Source of the DNA: Stenocarpella maydis
Lineage: Eukaryota > Ascomycota > Sordariomycetes > Diaporthales > Diaporthaceae
Length of the DNA: 64,000 nt
Assembly (NCBI GenBank): GCA_002270565.1
Contig: NQMI01000162.1
Span: 1 to 64,000, forward strand
Direction of reading: 5' to 3'
This document shows, piece by piece, positions 22,871 through 35,461 of this stretch (within the stretch, counting starts at the first letter, position 1; each line of letters opens with the position of its first letter). The notes beneath the pieces were generated by a model. That model was given only the letters and a program-made list of their open reading frames with translations. It was not told where the DNA came from and made no database searches. The position numbers were made by a program, and so were the translations under genes.

Positions 22871-25800
22871 GCAATGATGGGAGCAAGCCTGCCTGAGGTT
22901 GGAACTACCAAAAGGAGTCATGACTACCGTCAACATGGTATCACCTTTGGAGAGGACGAAGAGAGCGGCGCGCACGATACAAGGACGTTGGGCGCACGAG
23001 GATGGTGTCTCGCATGGAGAGAAGGCCATTTGATAATGATACCCCGACTGCTTTCGTATTCAGGAGATCTGGTTCGTGGAAACAAGGTTGGCAGTTTCAT
23101 GCATATTTACTCAACTTGATTCTCTCATTCTCGTTCACATGTTGTTGGCGTCTGCGGAAGGGATATGTATGACTCTGTCACCAATGCACCTAGCACTTAG
23201 CTGCGCGGTACGTCAGTCATCTTGTACCAAGGCACGGCGAAGCGCCACATCAGTGTTATAGGCCAGCTGCAGGAGTATTGACACTGCATCTCCAACAACA
23301 CATGCCTGAGACGTAGTGCCTTCCCACAGCAGTACCCACATGCCAATATATGTGAAGGAGACTTCTGCGGCCCAACCATTTCATACATATTGCAGCTGCA
23401 GCTGCCACTACTTGCTGTCTTGTCCTGACTCGCCGACTCACTTGCGGCGGCAGTGGCAGCCCGCCTCCGCCGGACCGTGAACGGATCGGGTTGCGGCTCT
23501 TCTGACGCACCCCCCCCCCTCTTTTCCCGGAGGAGGAAGCAGCAAGCGGGCACAAGTTGGCGGGCGGTCACATCGTGTATGTACAGCTAACTACATGTGG
23601 GCTGACGTTCCATCCACCCTCCCTCTCGACCCGCCAGGACCGCTGGTTCGTGGGCAAGCACCCCGCCCGCGCAGGCACTGGTGATCTTCCTTCCTCCTTG
23701 CTCGGGTGCCCGCTCGCGGAGATCACGGGAGCTTGGATCTTGTTGGGTCCGCCGCCCTGGCAGCTGGGTTGCGCTGTATACCGTGGAAAGGATGTACGTA
23801 TGTGCTTCGAGGCGGGAGGGTGTGAAGGATAGAGGCAGCCGCTGGTGGTTTCATAGAATGCGCCATGCCCACAATGGAGAAAGAACACAATACTACCTAG
23901 CCGTTGGTTTTTTTTTTTTTGAGGGGGGTTTCAAAAAAAAGGTATTGTGTACTTATTGTTTTTCATCGCGTGCTCCTCCTTCGGAAAAAAGTCCGGGGCC
24001 ATTCAGAGGCGGCAGGCAACCTCATCGTCGATGGGCGTGGGGCTCGACTCAGATACGGTTGCCATGGACTAGTTCGTAGTTCGCAGTCTAGCCAGACATC
24101 GTCCCCCATGCGTGTGGCAGGTACATCCACCCACACACGCGCACATGCCACACTACACTAGATGCATGGTACGCGGGGCGTCAGCACGTATACGGACATA
24201 CGTCAGGTGAAATGGGTGTAAGATGATTTGCCAATTAGACCGTCACCCATGTCTCTTAGAAGTAGGTAGCCCACACACACCTCTCCCATCTGGGCAGTCA
24301 CTCTCACCCATACCCACCACCAGCTCGTCCCAAGCTAGGCCCCTTCGACCAGACTACTGCGGCGCCTGCGTGCGTGCGCGTAGGACACAAGGTTCGGCTG
24401 GGCAAAAAGGTCATAAACCCAAAAAACGGACCGGCAAATCCAGTAGCTTGGGACGGGATCAGCAACCCATGTGTTATCCAACATTTTTGTTTCTGTTGTT
24501 GCTTTTCTTGGTTTTGGCTTGTCTCGATCTCGATAAAGACGTAAGCAGGGAATCTCGAAGACAAATGCGGTTCCAAAAAAAAAAACCAACAACAACAACA
24601 ACAACAACAACAGAAAAAGGGAGAGAAAAAAAGACGCAGCGGAAACCCTCTCGTCCTTATGGGGCTCACGCTCGTCCCTCCACAAACATCGTCATCGTCT
24701 CCCTCCCCTCTCCGCGGTGGCTGGACCCCCGGAGGCCATCGGCCGGAGATCCACAATCTGCTTTCTTGCTGACGGTCTGTCAAGATCGGAGGTTTTGGAC
24801 GGCCATGATGACGCCAGGTCCCGCTCTGCTGCTGGTGGTCGGCTCTCTCCCCCACCAACCCTCTGGGTATGGATAACCATCGAAGATGGGTGCTCGAGCT
24901 CCCACCAGATCCCAGACTGGTGGGGGAAAGACGTGCGTGACGCAGGTATACCCCCACAGGCAACCGAAACGTTAAACCTCATTTTATATTTCACTATTAG
25001 TAATTCTAGGCCCACGAGGTCACACCTCACCCAATTCTTCAGCAAAAGCGACCTTGAGCAAATATTTAACATGTGGGATGCTTGCGGAGGTGTACGTGGT
25101 CCCGGTATACCAGCGAGACCATCCACGGCGCACAGGGCCGGGGTCGCTCACGGAGGGGTTTGCGCCATGAGAAATGGCATGCCTACACGTGTACCGTGTG
25201 CGGCTGCTTAAACCTTCCTTTCCTACTATAGTATCCTGAGGTACATGTGGTACCTTGCACCTCTTCCCACTGAGACTGACTTGACGCCATCGTCTGAGCG
25301 TACGTGTAACTCTTCCCATCCGTTGAACGCCCGCACACCCCTCCACCCTGATACCTCTCGCTCGGTCTACCCCCCTCCGTGGGAAGGGGGAAGAAGAAGG
25401 GTACTTATGGGATACTTGGGACGGAGCTGACATGCCAAAGGAGGAAATCCTTGGCTGGATAGTACGCGACTTGCAGTACCTGGGAGATACCAGATTACCC
25501 ATCGCGGGGGACACCCTTGAAAGGAAGGGTGTAAGTGTAGGGGTGACTTGGTTTGGTGCAGTGGGGGCAGGGGTGGATTAACTTGGACAAGAAGCGCGAC
25601 AGCAGCAGGAGCAGGAGCCAAGAAATGCCAGATTTGGAAAAACCCCGTCCCAGAACCGCAAACGGGTGGCCTTATCACCCTGTCTTATAACGAAGTGCAG
25701 GCGAAGGGGGTGGTGGGGTGGAGGCGGCCGGGAGGTTGGACGATGTTGAAGATCCGGCACTGAGGCCCGGGGTTAGTTAGACCACACAGGAGTCTTTCTT

Positions 25801-26276
25801 GTCTCTGCTTCTATCATCTTTTTTTTGTGCGGACCCGCTGCATCCCATCTCTAGACTACGACAGTAAGATGCGCGTCCCGGAAAGGGGGAAATGGAAGGT
25901 TGCGACGCTGACCGTGATGATTCGGCCTTGACCGATTGCAGCAGGCACGCCCGGTTCGCTTTGTTGGCGTGGGCTTGCAGGCTGTCCTGTGCTGTGTAGT
26001 ATGCATCGTAGTGCGAGAAACTTCCACCATGACCCGTGCCGAGGATGATATTGCTCTGCCTACCAGTCCTAGCGGGGGTCCGGCTCTAATATAAAAGTTG
26101 TAAAATACAAGACGGATGCAGGTTCCACTGCACGCCTGGCCCGCGAGGACCATGGGAGGAGAAGAAGAAACACATTTGGACTGGTCTTGGGGCTGGGTAG
26201 TTTCAGATGGCTGTTCGCATGGGTCCAGGACTGTGGCTACATACGCCGAGACCAAGCGGCCAGCTAAGCTGTTGTT

Positions 26277-26277
<1 letters not shown>

Positions 26278-26360
<83 letters not shown>

Positions 26361-26361
26361 G
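26278..26361. repeat. (TTG)n microsatellite, 28 perfect copies
   Basis: An uninterrupted 84-base TTG tract. It creates a poly-Asn (minus) or poly-Leu (plus) frame that should not be taken as a gene. Confidence 0.97.
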
Positions 26362-27191
26362 GTGTTGACTTGCCGGCATCCCAAGACAGAAGGGCGCATA
26401 CATTGTGGCTGGAGGATGCGGCGCTGTCCCCATGTCTTCTTTTCTTAGCTTGTGAGCCGGTCGGCTTGCTTACAGCCTAAGAGATTTCCAGACGGCCGTT
26501 GTGCCTCGATCGGCATCATGCAGCGTTGGCAACAGAGGCCGACGATCACGCTAGTCCGGGCTTGGAAGGCGTCCCGGCCCGGGTGGGAAATACTCCGTAT
26601 AGCTGGGCAAGCTGCTGCTGGGGGCTCTTATTTCTAATTCATCTGGGTTGAGTATTTATGCAGGCGCAAGCGCGGGCTGAAGCGGGCGTCGAGACGGTGA
26701 TCTCATCTTGTGCTGATGCTGTAGCCAGGGAAATGGCGCGGCGGGCGTTGTGTCCCGTAGCTGTGCCGGCTGCGCATATATACTTACTGTGTAGGTAGAT
26801 ACTATATAGACTAGTACATAGATAACAGTCAGATATATACTATTATACACGCACACAGTGATGCATAGTATGGACTGCATACTATGGAGTAGACTATACA
26901 ATAAGCGAGGCAGTCTAGTGCCCGGGGCCCGGGACGCGGAAGACACGGCACGACAGCATCACGACATCACATGGGGTCCCTCCATCTCCGATGCAACGGC
27001 CTCATCTCGTTAATCCCATCGGCTAACACACAACACGCAGTGGGCCCCGTCGCGCTGCGACGCAGACATTTTCACCCGGCGCGCTGGAGAGGAGGCCAGA
27101 TGCACACTACTCCATTGGCTAGGTCCAAGGCACGCCGGCCTATGAGCCTGTGCATATTGGGGGCCCTTAGACCCGTCTGCCCCGTCCGCCG

Positions 27192-27545
27192 CTAGTATAC
27201 GTCGACACCCGTCCGGGTATCTCCTGCCAGATGTTTCCAGGCTCCGCGGCTGGTAGCGAGGATGCTCAATTTGGGATCGAGGGGGATCCGCTTCTCCATC
27301 TTGATCATCGCCAACTCGACCGCAATCGATGCCCTTGTGTTCCAGGGACCCAGGCAGTTCCCACCTGCGAACCAGACAACCAGGGGGTTTTCGTCTGGAT
27401 TGCTGCAGTCATCTCGAGCCAGCCAGCACACAACACGTCCGGCACCATTGAAACAGAGGCCCGCAGCCGTGCTGGGATGACGCTTGGCGAGAAAGGTCCA
27501 TGTCCCGGGTCCGGGTCCCGGGTTCAAGGTCGGTCCAGTCCCCAC
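27192..27545 (-). other. Open frame of uncertain status, Cys-containing
   Basis: A 117-codon minus-strand frame ends with TAG at 27192. It has GC-rich third positions and a non-repetitive composition with four cysteines (GLCFNGAGRVVCWLARDDC and GGNCLGPW). It has no ATG near its beginning: the frame opens with GTG. A CTTTTCTCAG acceptor-like site lies just upstream at about 27563, so it could be a terminal exon of a gene whose first exon I cannot find, or a decayed gene. No family is recognised. Confidence 0.2.
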
Positions 27546-29835
27546 CCCACATCGACGATACTGAGAAAAGAGAGAGAGAGAGAGAGAGAGAGAGCGAATG
27601 GTGAGTAATGAGTGATCGTCTGAGGTTGGTGGATCGGATCGGACAGTGAGTGACCCAAGCTTTGAGTTTTTGTTTTAATCCCGCTCATCCGTCGTCTCCC
27701 GTCCAGGCCAGGCCCGGCAAGCAGTCCTCCCGCTCCTTCGTGGTTTGCTGACCATTGATGATGACGATGCTCCTGCTGCTGCTGCTGCTGCTGTTGTCTT
27801 GCTGGCCGGCCATCAGAAACCAGGCAAATCAGCCCACGGGCGCGGCACTTGGCCAGGGCACGACATCCCGCCCAACCTGTTGATCCTCTGCGCCGGTTAT
27901 TTGTTGTGTCATCGCATCATTGTCGTTCGATGGATGATGTGACCACCATGACTCGGCAGCGGGCCATGCCAGGAAGTACGCAGCGGGAGCGTAGCACCAG
28001 AGGTTCCTGGGTATCGTAGCATCGAGCTCTTTAGACTTGCCGCTCCTAATGTCAAGGTCCTCCTGGCGAGATGAGATCGCCAAGCGCTACATACCTGTAC
28101 TTTGTGGGGTCGCGGGTTTGCAAGGGAGCTGACCTAGTGTACTCGGTACTGGCTCTCGTGCTCTCCTTCCCGGCGAGGAAATGACTCTCGATGCGGCGCA
28201 GTCAAATCAAGGTCAAGGTGAAGCTCGGTCATTATACTATGTAGACAGACGTACGTCGTTCCCTCACATGGCTCGGGCTGACGACGTCAGTCGGGGCGGA
28301 TGCCAGCAGCTGCGGCCTTGTGCCCCCGTCCCGGGAAAGGCTGCTGCCGACTCTCGATCCCCCATATGGCAATCCGAGATACTCATTGGCCCTCTCCCGA
28401 GAAAGCCGCCAGCAAGCCATTGTTGAATCCTCCGGTGCCGCAGGGGAGGCTAATGGATATAGAACCTACAGTAGGCAAGTGGCCCCCCTCAAGCGTGCTC
28501 CTCCAGGCTTCAGGAACAGCAGGCATTCCCGGCCCGGTAGCCAGGCCGGTGTGTATATCCGCGCTGCCCCCTTCCACCGCATCCATCCATCAATCGAGGA
28601 GAGAGGGCTGCGTGGCACGGGGCAGACATCAGGCTGGAGCAGTGTGTTGCGGCCGTCGAGGACGGAGTGCGCATCTTCAAATCCCACCTTGCCGACCATG
28701 GCATTGGGCAGATGCAGGTCCAAGCCAAAGCAGTCAAGCGCGGGAGGGCCAGACATGCATGCTGGATAATGCAGAAGGTCCACCCAGTGTGGGACAATCT
28801 GGACCGCACTCGTGCCGGGGAGGGGTGAGCCTATCAGCCCCCGAGAGAGAGGCTGGACTTGAGGGAAGCGCTACAACCCCACACTGCGATGGGGCATGTG
28901 GGGTCCTCAAATTCTCGTCACCCAACCTCACTGGCAAATGCCCTGGTGGTGTCTGTTGGCTCTTGTCCGGGAGGGCGATTCGACATTGCCGGCCATCAGG
29001 AGCCCTCCCAGCTCCAGAAAATCCTTGCGTGGATCACGACGGCGTCCCGGGCACCAGCAGGAGCCATCATCCTTGGAGGAAGGGGGGTCTCCCCGTCAGG
29101 CAGGACAACGGCCAGCCGTCGTGCTGGGTTGCACCCAGGGAGCCCCAGCCAATCTCGCGATCGTCGAGATGGATCTAGCAGCGATCCCCAGTCCGGCGTC
29201 ATAATTGGTTAGGCGCCTGTCGCGACAGCTGCGGAACCCGGTGCTGAGGATCCTTCCTCGTCTCTAGAATCCACCAGCCTGGCCCCAAGGTGTGCGTACC
29301 AAAGCAGCAGTTGCACAGCAGATGAAATGCCCGACGACGCCTCCTCTAACCCCAGAGGTGACTAGTCGGGTAGCTGTTGAGGGTTCCGTGGGGTTGGAAA
29401 CATCGCGTCCTAGCTGCACCAATCATCCAGCCAGGACACAGAGGCGCGTGCCTCGTCAAGTCACGGCGGATGCTGTGACAACCGAGAGCAGGCCAAGGAG
29501 ACAAGTGACGCCAGTGAGACATGTCGGGGATTGTGGCCGACGATGAGGCTCGGGTATCCTTGCGCCACACCAACCTTGGAAGACACTGTGTCGCCTTACG
29601 TGATGACTACCATGCATCCCAATCTTTCGGTGCCATATGATACCACCACCGTGGAAAGGCCCATGCCACCTGCGGGAACCTCGTGATTCAGCAATTTTTA
29701 TTGAGCATTCTTTCCAGCCGTCCTTGGATTCCTTGTCGTTGCACGCGACCACAATGCAGTGTCCGTGTCAGGCCGCGTGGTGGTGGCAAAGAGATGGGAG
29801 AAATCTTCGCCATGCAAGAATCAAGAAGGCGCGGG

Positions 29836-29893
<58 letters not shown>
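29836..29893. repeat. Poly(A) tract of 58 bases
   Basis: Fifty-eight consecutive A between GCGGG and GGGGCAC. The length is well above other homopolymers in the window (next longest 19). It could be a retroposon tail on the plus strand or a simple homopolymer. Assemblies and reads are often unreliable at such tracts. Confidence 0.95.
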
Positions 29894-29896
<3 letters not shown>

Positions 29897-31584
29897 GCAC
29901 ATGCATCTGCATGGCTAGCTTTGCTGACTTCTGGGGTTGTCGGAACTTCTCCAAAGAGGCGAACCTCAACCCACCATGCTTGTTCGTGGTGGTGTCACTA
30001 GTTGGTCGAGGCTGTCATAAACCGTCATAGCCTGTGTGTGTGTGTCTGGTTTTCACTAGTGTAGTATCAATGCATGCATGCAATCGAAGCGGCAGGGACA
30101 GACTAAGTACAGGATTCCAGGATTCCATGTACAAGATACCTGAGCGGCTGCACTACTTTCAATGGCATGCATGAGGCATGTATGTAGATGCACAGGCTCA
30201 TATTTCCGTCTCCTGGAAATAGGAGAATTAAGCTGCAATCCCAATACGCTTCGGACATGGGCAAGAGCAATAAAAGCACCAGACGTTAGAGCAGAGAAGA
30301 ATGGGAAAGGTTAGAGGTGTGGCAGCCAGCCTGGGGCCCAAACGCCCGGCGGGCGCCATTCGGCAATCATGAGTGCATCCCAATGATCGTAATCTTGCAT
30401 CTTGCATCCCACTCTGGGAGGGGACATCCCATCTGCAGCAGCCATCCCTCACTCCGTTTCCGAATCCAGGTAGGCCCTTGTACACTAGGTAGGCAGGCAG
30501 GATGGCCCTTGTGTTCAATGCGCAGCCCACAAGACTATTGTTTCTTCTTCTTGCCTTTGGAACACACAGATGCAAACACAGACACTTGACACACCCCCTC
30601 CTCCCGTTGCTCGTCCGATGGCTTTTTATTGTGGGAACGCAACGGATCCTGTGGTCGAGGTCGTCTGCGGGTACTGTGTAAATACTGTACTGTACTGGGG
30701 GGTGAGAGAGTCTTTGTATCTCCTTAGCTTGTAAGTGGGGTCTGCCGTTGCCCCTCCCCCTCCTCCTACGACACTGGCAGATGCGGCCGCGGCCGTTGGT
30801 CCTGCTACTGCTGCTATTATTGTTGCCAGCCCGCGCCGTTGCGCGCTCGGTCACTGTGCGTCCGAGCGGGCGATATTCCTGCCTTGGAACTTGCTGAGCA
30901 GGTTTGGCCCTCACATGGTGCCGTACAGAAAAATATGACAGATGCCAGATATCGGATATGACACAAGGTAGGTGACTGTGCTGGTCCTGCACGCATATCT
31001 ACACTATGCATGTGCGTGTGCGCGTGCGCGTGCGTGGTGTCAGGGTGCAGGAGTAGGACCCCATGGCTGCGTGGTCAGCAAGACATGCAGAGAACCCCGG
31101 AGGGGCGTGAGGGTAGTAGTAAAAAGCAAGCGGCCATCAGCCTTGGGTACCCCTTTCGCCGAAGAAGTCAAATACTGCGTGCTGCTTTACCCAGTAAACC
31201 CCCGTTTTTCAGATGTCAGAAATGGGTTGACGGAAGACAAGGTGGGGGGAAGGGGATATTAGGCAAATCCCCCCCCCCTTCTCGGCACAGGTCGGTCGAG
31301 TTCATGCCCCCCCTCGCCCCTCTAGCCCACCACAACCAACACCCTGTCTAGCCCAAGCCATCCAGCCCTTCTGCGGGGAAACGTCATCGTGGCCTGGTTT
31401 GTCAAGTTCGAGATCAAGGGGGGGGAGAGCCCTGCATGAAAGTGTGTATGCCTGCGCGCGCGCCGTTCGCGAGAACAAACCATGGTCAGCTCGTGCCGGT
31501 TCGTGATGGTGACCAGACTAGATCTTCTCGTATGGCGGGTCTTACACCCGCTCCCTTCGCAGTCGGTGCTGACTGGCGGGGCAG

Positions 31585-31620
31585 GCTGGGCTGGGCTGGG
31601 CTGGGCTGGGCTGGGCTGGG
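31585..31620. repeat. (GGGCT)n pentanucleotide array
   Basis: About seven perfect units of GGGCT/GGCTG in succession, in otherwise non-coding DNA. Confidence 0.9.
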
Positions 31621-32130
31621 TTCGGTTCCCTTCCCTTTTGTAGAAGAAACCCATAGCCCTCGACAACCGGCCGCCACGGGCGGGTGTTGGCCAACAATAT
31701 GAGAAAGAAGCATCCGGAACGCGCGTGTTGGTCGTGTGTGTGTGTGTGTGTGTGATCACTAGCAGTGTAGTCTGATTGTATGACACCCCCACACGCGCAC
31801 ACACATACGCACGCACACATCGATCTCACCCTCAGGCAATCCTATATGGGTTGCTCGAGGAAAAAGAAGAAGGGGATAAGAAAAGAAGGTTTCCACACAA
31901 TGCGCGTGCGCTGCATGCGGCAGCGGGAGGGGAGGAAGGGTGATCGCCCTTCTAGAATGTCTTTAGTGGTGGTGATGAAAATGCGCACACACACGCATAC
32001 GGGGCAAGCACCCTTGTTCCCGCGCGAACCACCCACCCCCCTTACAACAGGCATGTCTGGTCCTGGCCCTGGACTTCCACCTCCAGTCTCAGTTTGGGCG
32101 TATTGCGAATCCCGTCTTGGTGGGTCGTGT

Positions 32131-32131
32131 C

Positions 32132-32164
<33 letters not shown>

Positions 32165-32200
32165 GTCTCTCTCTCTCTGTGTGTGTGTGTGTGTGTGTGT
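32131..32200. repeat. Compound TCTG/TC/TG microsatellite
   Basis: Runs of TCTG, then CT, then GT follow one another on the plus strand over about 70 bases. Confidence 0.9.
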
Positions 32201-33741
32201 CATGGTTTTGCTTCCCCCCCTCCCGCCCTCCCTCGCTTGTCCTCGGGAGCGATCTGACAGCAGACACTTTCCCCACGCGCCCCCCTGTCCTTGGCGAATC
32301 GCAGTCCACCATCTTCCGGCTGGGTGTGACAGGCCCATCTGCCCACCGTGGCGATCCGGTTGGACGGGTCTTGCTGGTGTGCAGCTGTGGGCGTGAGCTC
32401 GAAGGGTGTGGTAATTTGTCAGTTGCGCGCGCGCGCGCGCGCGTGTGTCTGCGTGTGGGTGGTGCAAGCAGCACCGTTGAACGTTGTGACGTGTGCGCCG
32501 TCCGTCCTGCTGTGTAACAAAAAACACGCCCATACCCGAGGCGGGAAGATAGGGCAGACTTGCCGGGATGTATTGCAGCCGTGTGCGATCTGAATTGTCT
32601 CGAACCTTACCGGGCTGGTGGGAGTGGCCAAAAATGGTGAGGGGGAAAAAAGTAACCCCCAAAAAAAAACCACCACCACCACCATCCATGTGGGTGTGTA
32701 GGACGGACCGACCTGTCAACTCGCATTCATCTATCCCTAGGTAACGTCCTTTGATGACCTGCATTTCCCGCCTGCGCTATCGTGCATTTTTCCTTCACAA
32801 TACGAGGCACATCTGACGTCTCCCACTGCCGGACCCTGACGAATAGATAGATCCCAAGGGCCTGGACAACCTCAGGAACATGCCGTATGTGTATGGGGGC
32901 GGATTTGGAATGAGACAGGATATCAGAGCATTTTCCAAGGCCCCAAGATTGATTGGACAGTCATGTGTGTATGTGTGTGTGTGTCTGTGTATTTCGTTTC
33001 CAATGTTTCCATATTTATCTTCAGCCAGGCACAATATGCCTCAAAGTACGTGTCTCTAGGTTTGTCTTGCACAGTGCCGCGCCCAAATCTTCCGGTGCGC
33101 TAGATGCCAGGAAAAATGTCAAAACCAGGAAAGCAATTGTTCCAGCCTGCGCCGGCAAACCCGACAAAAACCACCAAGAACCAGGAAAATCATCTTGTTT
33201 AGTGCTCCTCCCTGCCCTTGATCCCATTTTGAATCCTCAGCCGGCGGTGTCGTACCCGGGCGGTCCACCTATTGAACCCCCCGCTATAGGACCTCCGCAT
33301 AACCCACAATTCCTCCTTTTCTGACCCGGTCTTTTTGGTTTTGATAGTGGGGACAAGCTGACAAGAGGGCGGAAACGAGAACTCGGAATCAGAGAATGCC
33401 GCCCGTCTCTTAACAAGTACAAGACCTCCGGTGGCTTGCTTATCCCAGGTAGGCAGGATAAACTGTCGCCTACAAATCAGGCGTGCCCGCAGACTGTAGC
33501 AGTGGTCATGGAGAGTGCTGTCAAACCTCAAAAACCCGCCAACGCCGTAATAGTAGTAATAGTAGCAGTAGTGATGTTCTTGTTCTCATGGCCGTGAAAT
33601 CATCAAGTCGTTCCATCTCAACCGCCTGCGACGGGGCTGAAAATCTGTCAACCCGCCGGCACGACGGTTGCGCCGTGTCTCAGGATAGGCGTTGGAGTCG
33701 TGTCTGGAGCATACAGGAAGCATAAAATTCATCGAGTCCGC

Positions 33742-35461
33742 TCAGTCGACGTCGGGGTGAATCACCGGCTTGTCGTACCGGGACGGGAGAGTCATGCGGC
33801 GCTGTGTGACGTAGCGCACGAGCTCGCCCTTGCCGTTGGGTGTGCTCATGCTTTGACTCCGCTGCGGTCGCATCAGACGCTGTCGGTCGTGGACATCTCC
33901 ATCTGCTCGACTGCCCCATGAGGTCTGCGGTACCGAGTGTTAGTACCGAAATCTCGCCGATCAAGGTCTTGGGCATGGGTTGGTCCATACCATGTTGAGG
34001 GTGGCGAGGGCATAAAGCTTGATAAGGCCATGGAAATATCCGAAAATAATTGAGACTGGAAGGAACATGATGTCGCTTGGGTTTCTCATGAAGAGACCGA
34101 CGAGCTTGACGACCTTGGTAAAACCGAACACGAAGATGATCTGGGCCCAGAAGGCATACTGGCGGCTCGCAGGATCCCAGTTTGCGGTTGCTTTCCACAG
34201 AGAAAAGATGATGAATGGGTCCATCACGAAGGCCAGAGACGTGAAAGTCGCAATGTGCAGCGCATATGTGCACCAGAGCTGTTGTCTGAGACAACCCAAG
34301 TTAGTACGCGGGGATCTTGCAGGAGCGCCAAGCCAACCCGGGGGCTTGACTTACCTCCACACATATCGCTCAATCACAAGGCTAGTCCAGTTACTCCGCC
34401 AGTTGCTTCTTGCCCAGCGGGAGCACTGGTACAAGAACTTCATGCCATTCTCCAGGGTCGTCTCGAGCTCGCACTCCCGCTCATACTGGATCCAGGTCTT
34501 CCATTGGTGGCTGACCAACCAACGGGTCACAAAGTTATCGTCGTCTGCATTCAGGATATAGTGGCGCCACTTCTCACGCTGGAAACCATCCAGGAACTCG
34601 GCGCTCTGCAGGATCTCAGACCTATAAGCCCCAGTGCGCCCGGACATGCAAGATGTGCCCCCGTCAATATTATGAGTAGCGGATATCTCGAAGTTGCGGC
34701 GCTCGATGTAGGCAGCCCCCAGCCAATTGAAAATCCGTGTCTTCAAGTCCGCGTTCCATTCGCGACGGACACGCTGGCATGTGCCCACACCACCAATCTT
34801 GGGGTCTTCGAAAGGTGCCAGGAGCCAAGGCATCAGAGTCTTGGGCCACTCGACATCGTCATCCGCCATGATCGTGATACGAGTCCGGACTTTTGGTAGC
34901 GCGGCGCAGACCTGCAGACGCTTGTTTGCAATTTGCGTGAACAGAACCCGGATCCGGATCCCGGTGTGGTTCAGCGAGTCGGCTAGCTTTTTCAAGGCAT
35001 CATGCTTGGCGGCCGTGGTGATGAGGATAAGCTCCTGCGGCCGGCAGGCCAAGATGCTCTCGAGGGAGGGGCGGAGTTCTTCCATGCGGTTGTGGATTGT
35101 TGGAATAACCACAGTAACATCATCCGGTGTGAAGCTGGGCTTTTCCGGGATAGGTTTCGACTTGTAGGTCCAATGGCTGATGCAGTGGACGAGTAGCCGC
35201 ACATATCGGTGTAACCTGGAAGCTGATTAGTGAAAGGTGCTTCAAGGCGGACAAGAAAGCCGCATCCGAGAGCAAGGTGTCCAAACTAGCCGCCGGAGTA
35301 AAAATGACTTACCAACAGACGATAAAGATCCAAGCCCAAAGAGTTGTAGAGTACCAGATCGAGGAGAAGTAGACGGCACCAAGGGAGCTCCACAAGGAGG
35401 CCGTAAGAGGGATCATGATGTGGGTATCAACATACACACTCGGTGCTGTCGAATTCGCCAT
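33742..35461 (-). CDS. Family-2 glycosyltransferase, Cps1/hyaluronan-synthase-like polysaccharide synthase
   Basis: Exons are 35461-35313, 35215-34355, 34285-33991 and 33924-33742, with introns of 97, 69 and 66 nt, all GT..AG. The result is about 495 residues. The first in-frame ATG is at 35461 (MANSTAPS). A membrane segment at about 15-50 is followed by the cytoplasmic GT2 domain: VTVVIPTIHNR, the first Asp motif MADDDVEW at about 166-173, an acceptor-site Asp motif NADDD at about 273-276, and QCSRW (QxxRW) at 313-317. Three hydrophobic helices follow (LHIATFTSLAF, WAQIIFVFGF, IIFGYFHGLIKLYAL), then a basic tail. This is the layout of processive, membrane-bound polysaccharide synthases. In filamentous fungi a GT2 of this class is needed for hyphal growth on surfaces; the polymer made is not established. 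The gene looks intact. Its 3' neighbour gap and 5' gap are both long. Confidence 0.9.

Larger units (their letters stand above)
22871..33741. other. 10.9-kb gene-free region with repeats and weak coding-like debris
   Basis: No gene can be supported. Contents include a poly(A)/(CAA) tract at 24576-24611, a 28-copy TTG repeat, TACTCCGTA at 26591, an AG repeat at about 27575-27594, a CTG run at about 27771-27793, a 58-base A run, a GGGCT array, a TCTG/CT/GT complex at about 32130-32200 and a CG run at about 32426-32443. Two stretches look faintly coding: minus 27192-27545 and plus about 28592-28812. Both are treated separately as unproven. Long overlapping frames elsewhere (for example 30228-30992 minus) have low-complexity composition and no domain. 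Confidence 0.5.

Noticed and set aside
25851..26399. 182-codon minus frame with a long poly-Asn run
   Set aside because: The run is the TTG microsatellite and the remainder has no recognisable sequence or splice support.
28300..29178. 292-codon plus frame
   Set aside because: Cys/Pro/Gly-rich composition without domain; the more protein-like signal in this interval is in a different frame and short.
30228..30992. 254-codon minus frame
   Set aside because: Begins from a codon outside good context, crosses low-complexity GCC/GTT sequence, and shows no domain or conserved motif.
31842..32764. Long overlapping frames on both strands around the TCTG/GT microsatellite
   Set aside because: Their length comes from the repeats lacking stops; translations are runs of Thr-His, Arg-Glu or Ser-Leu.
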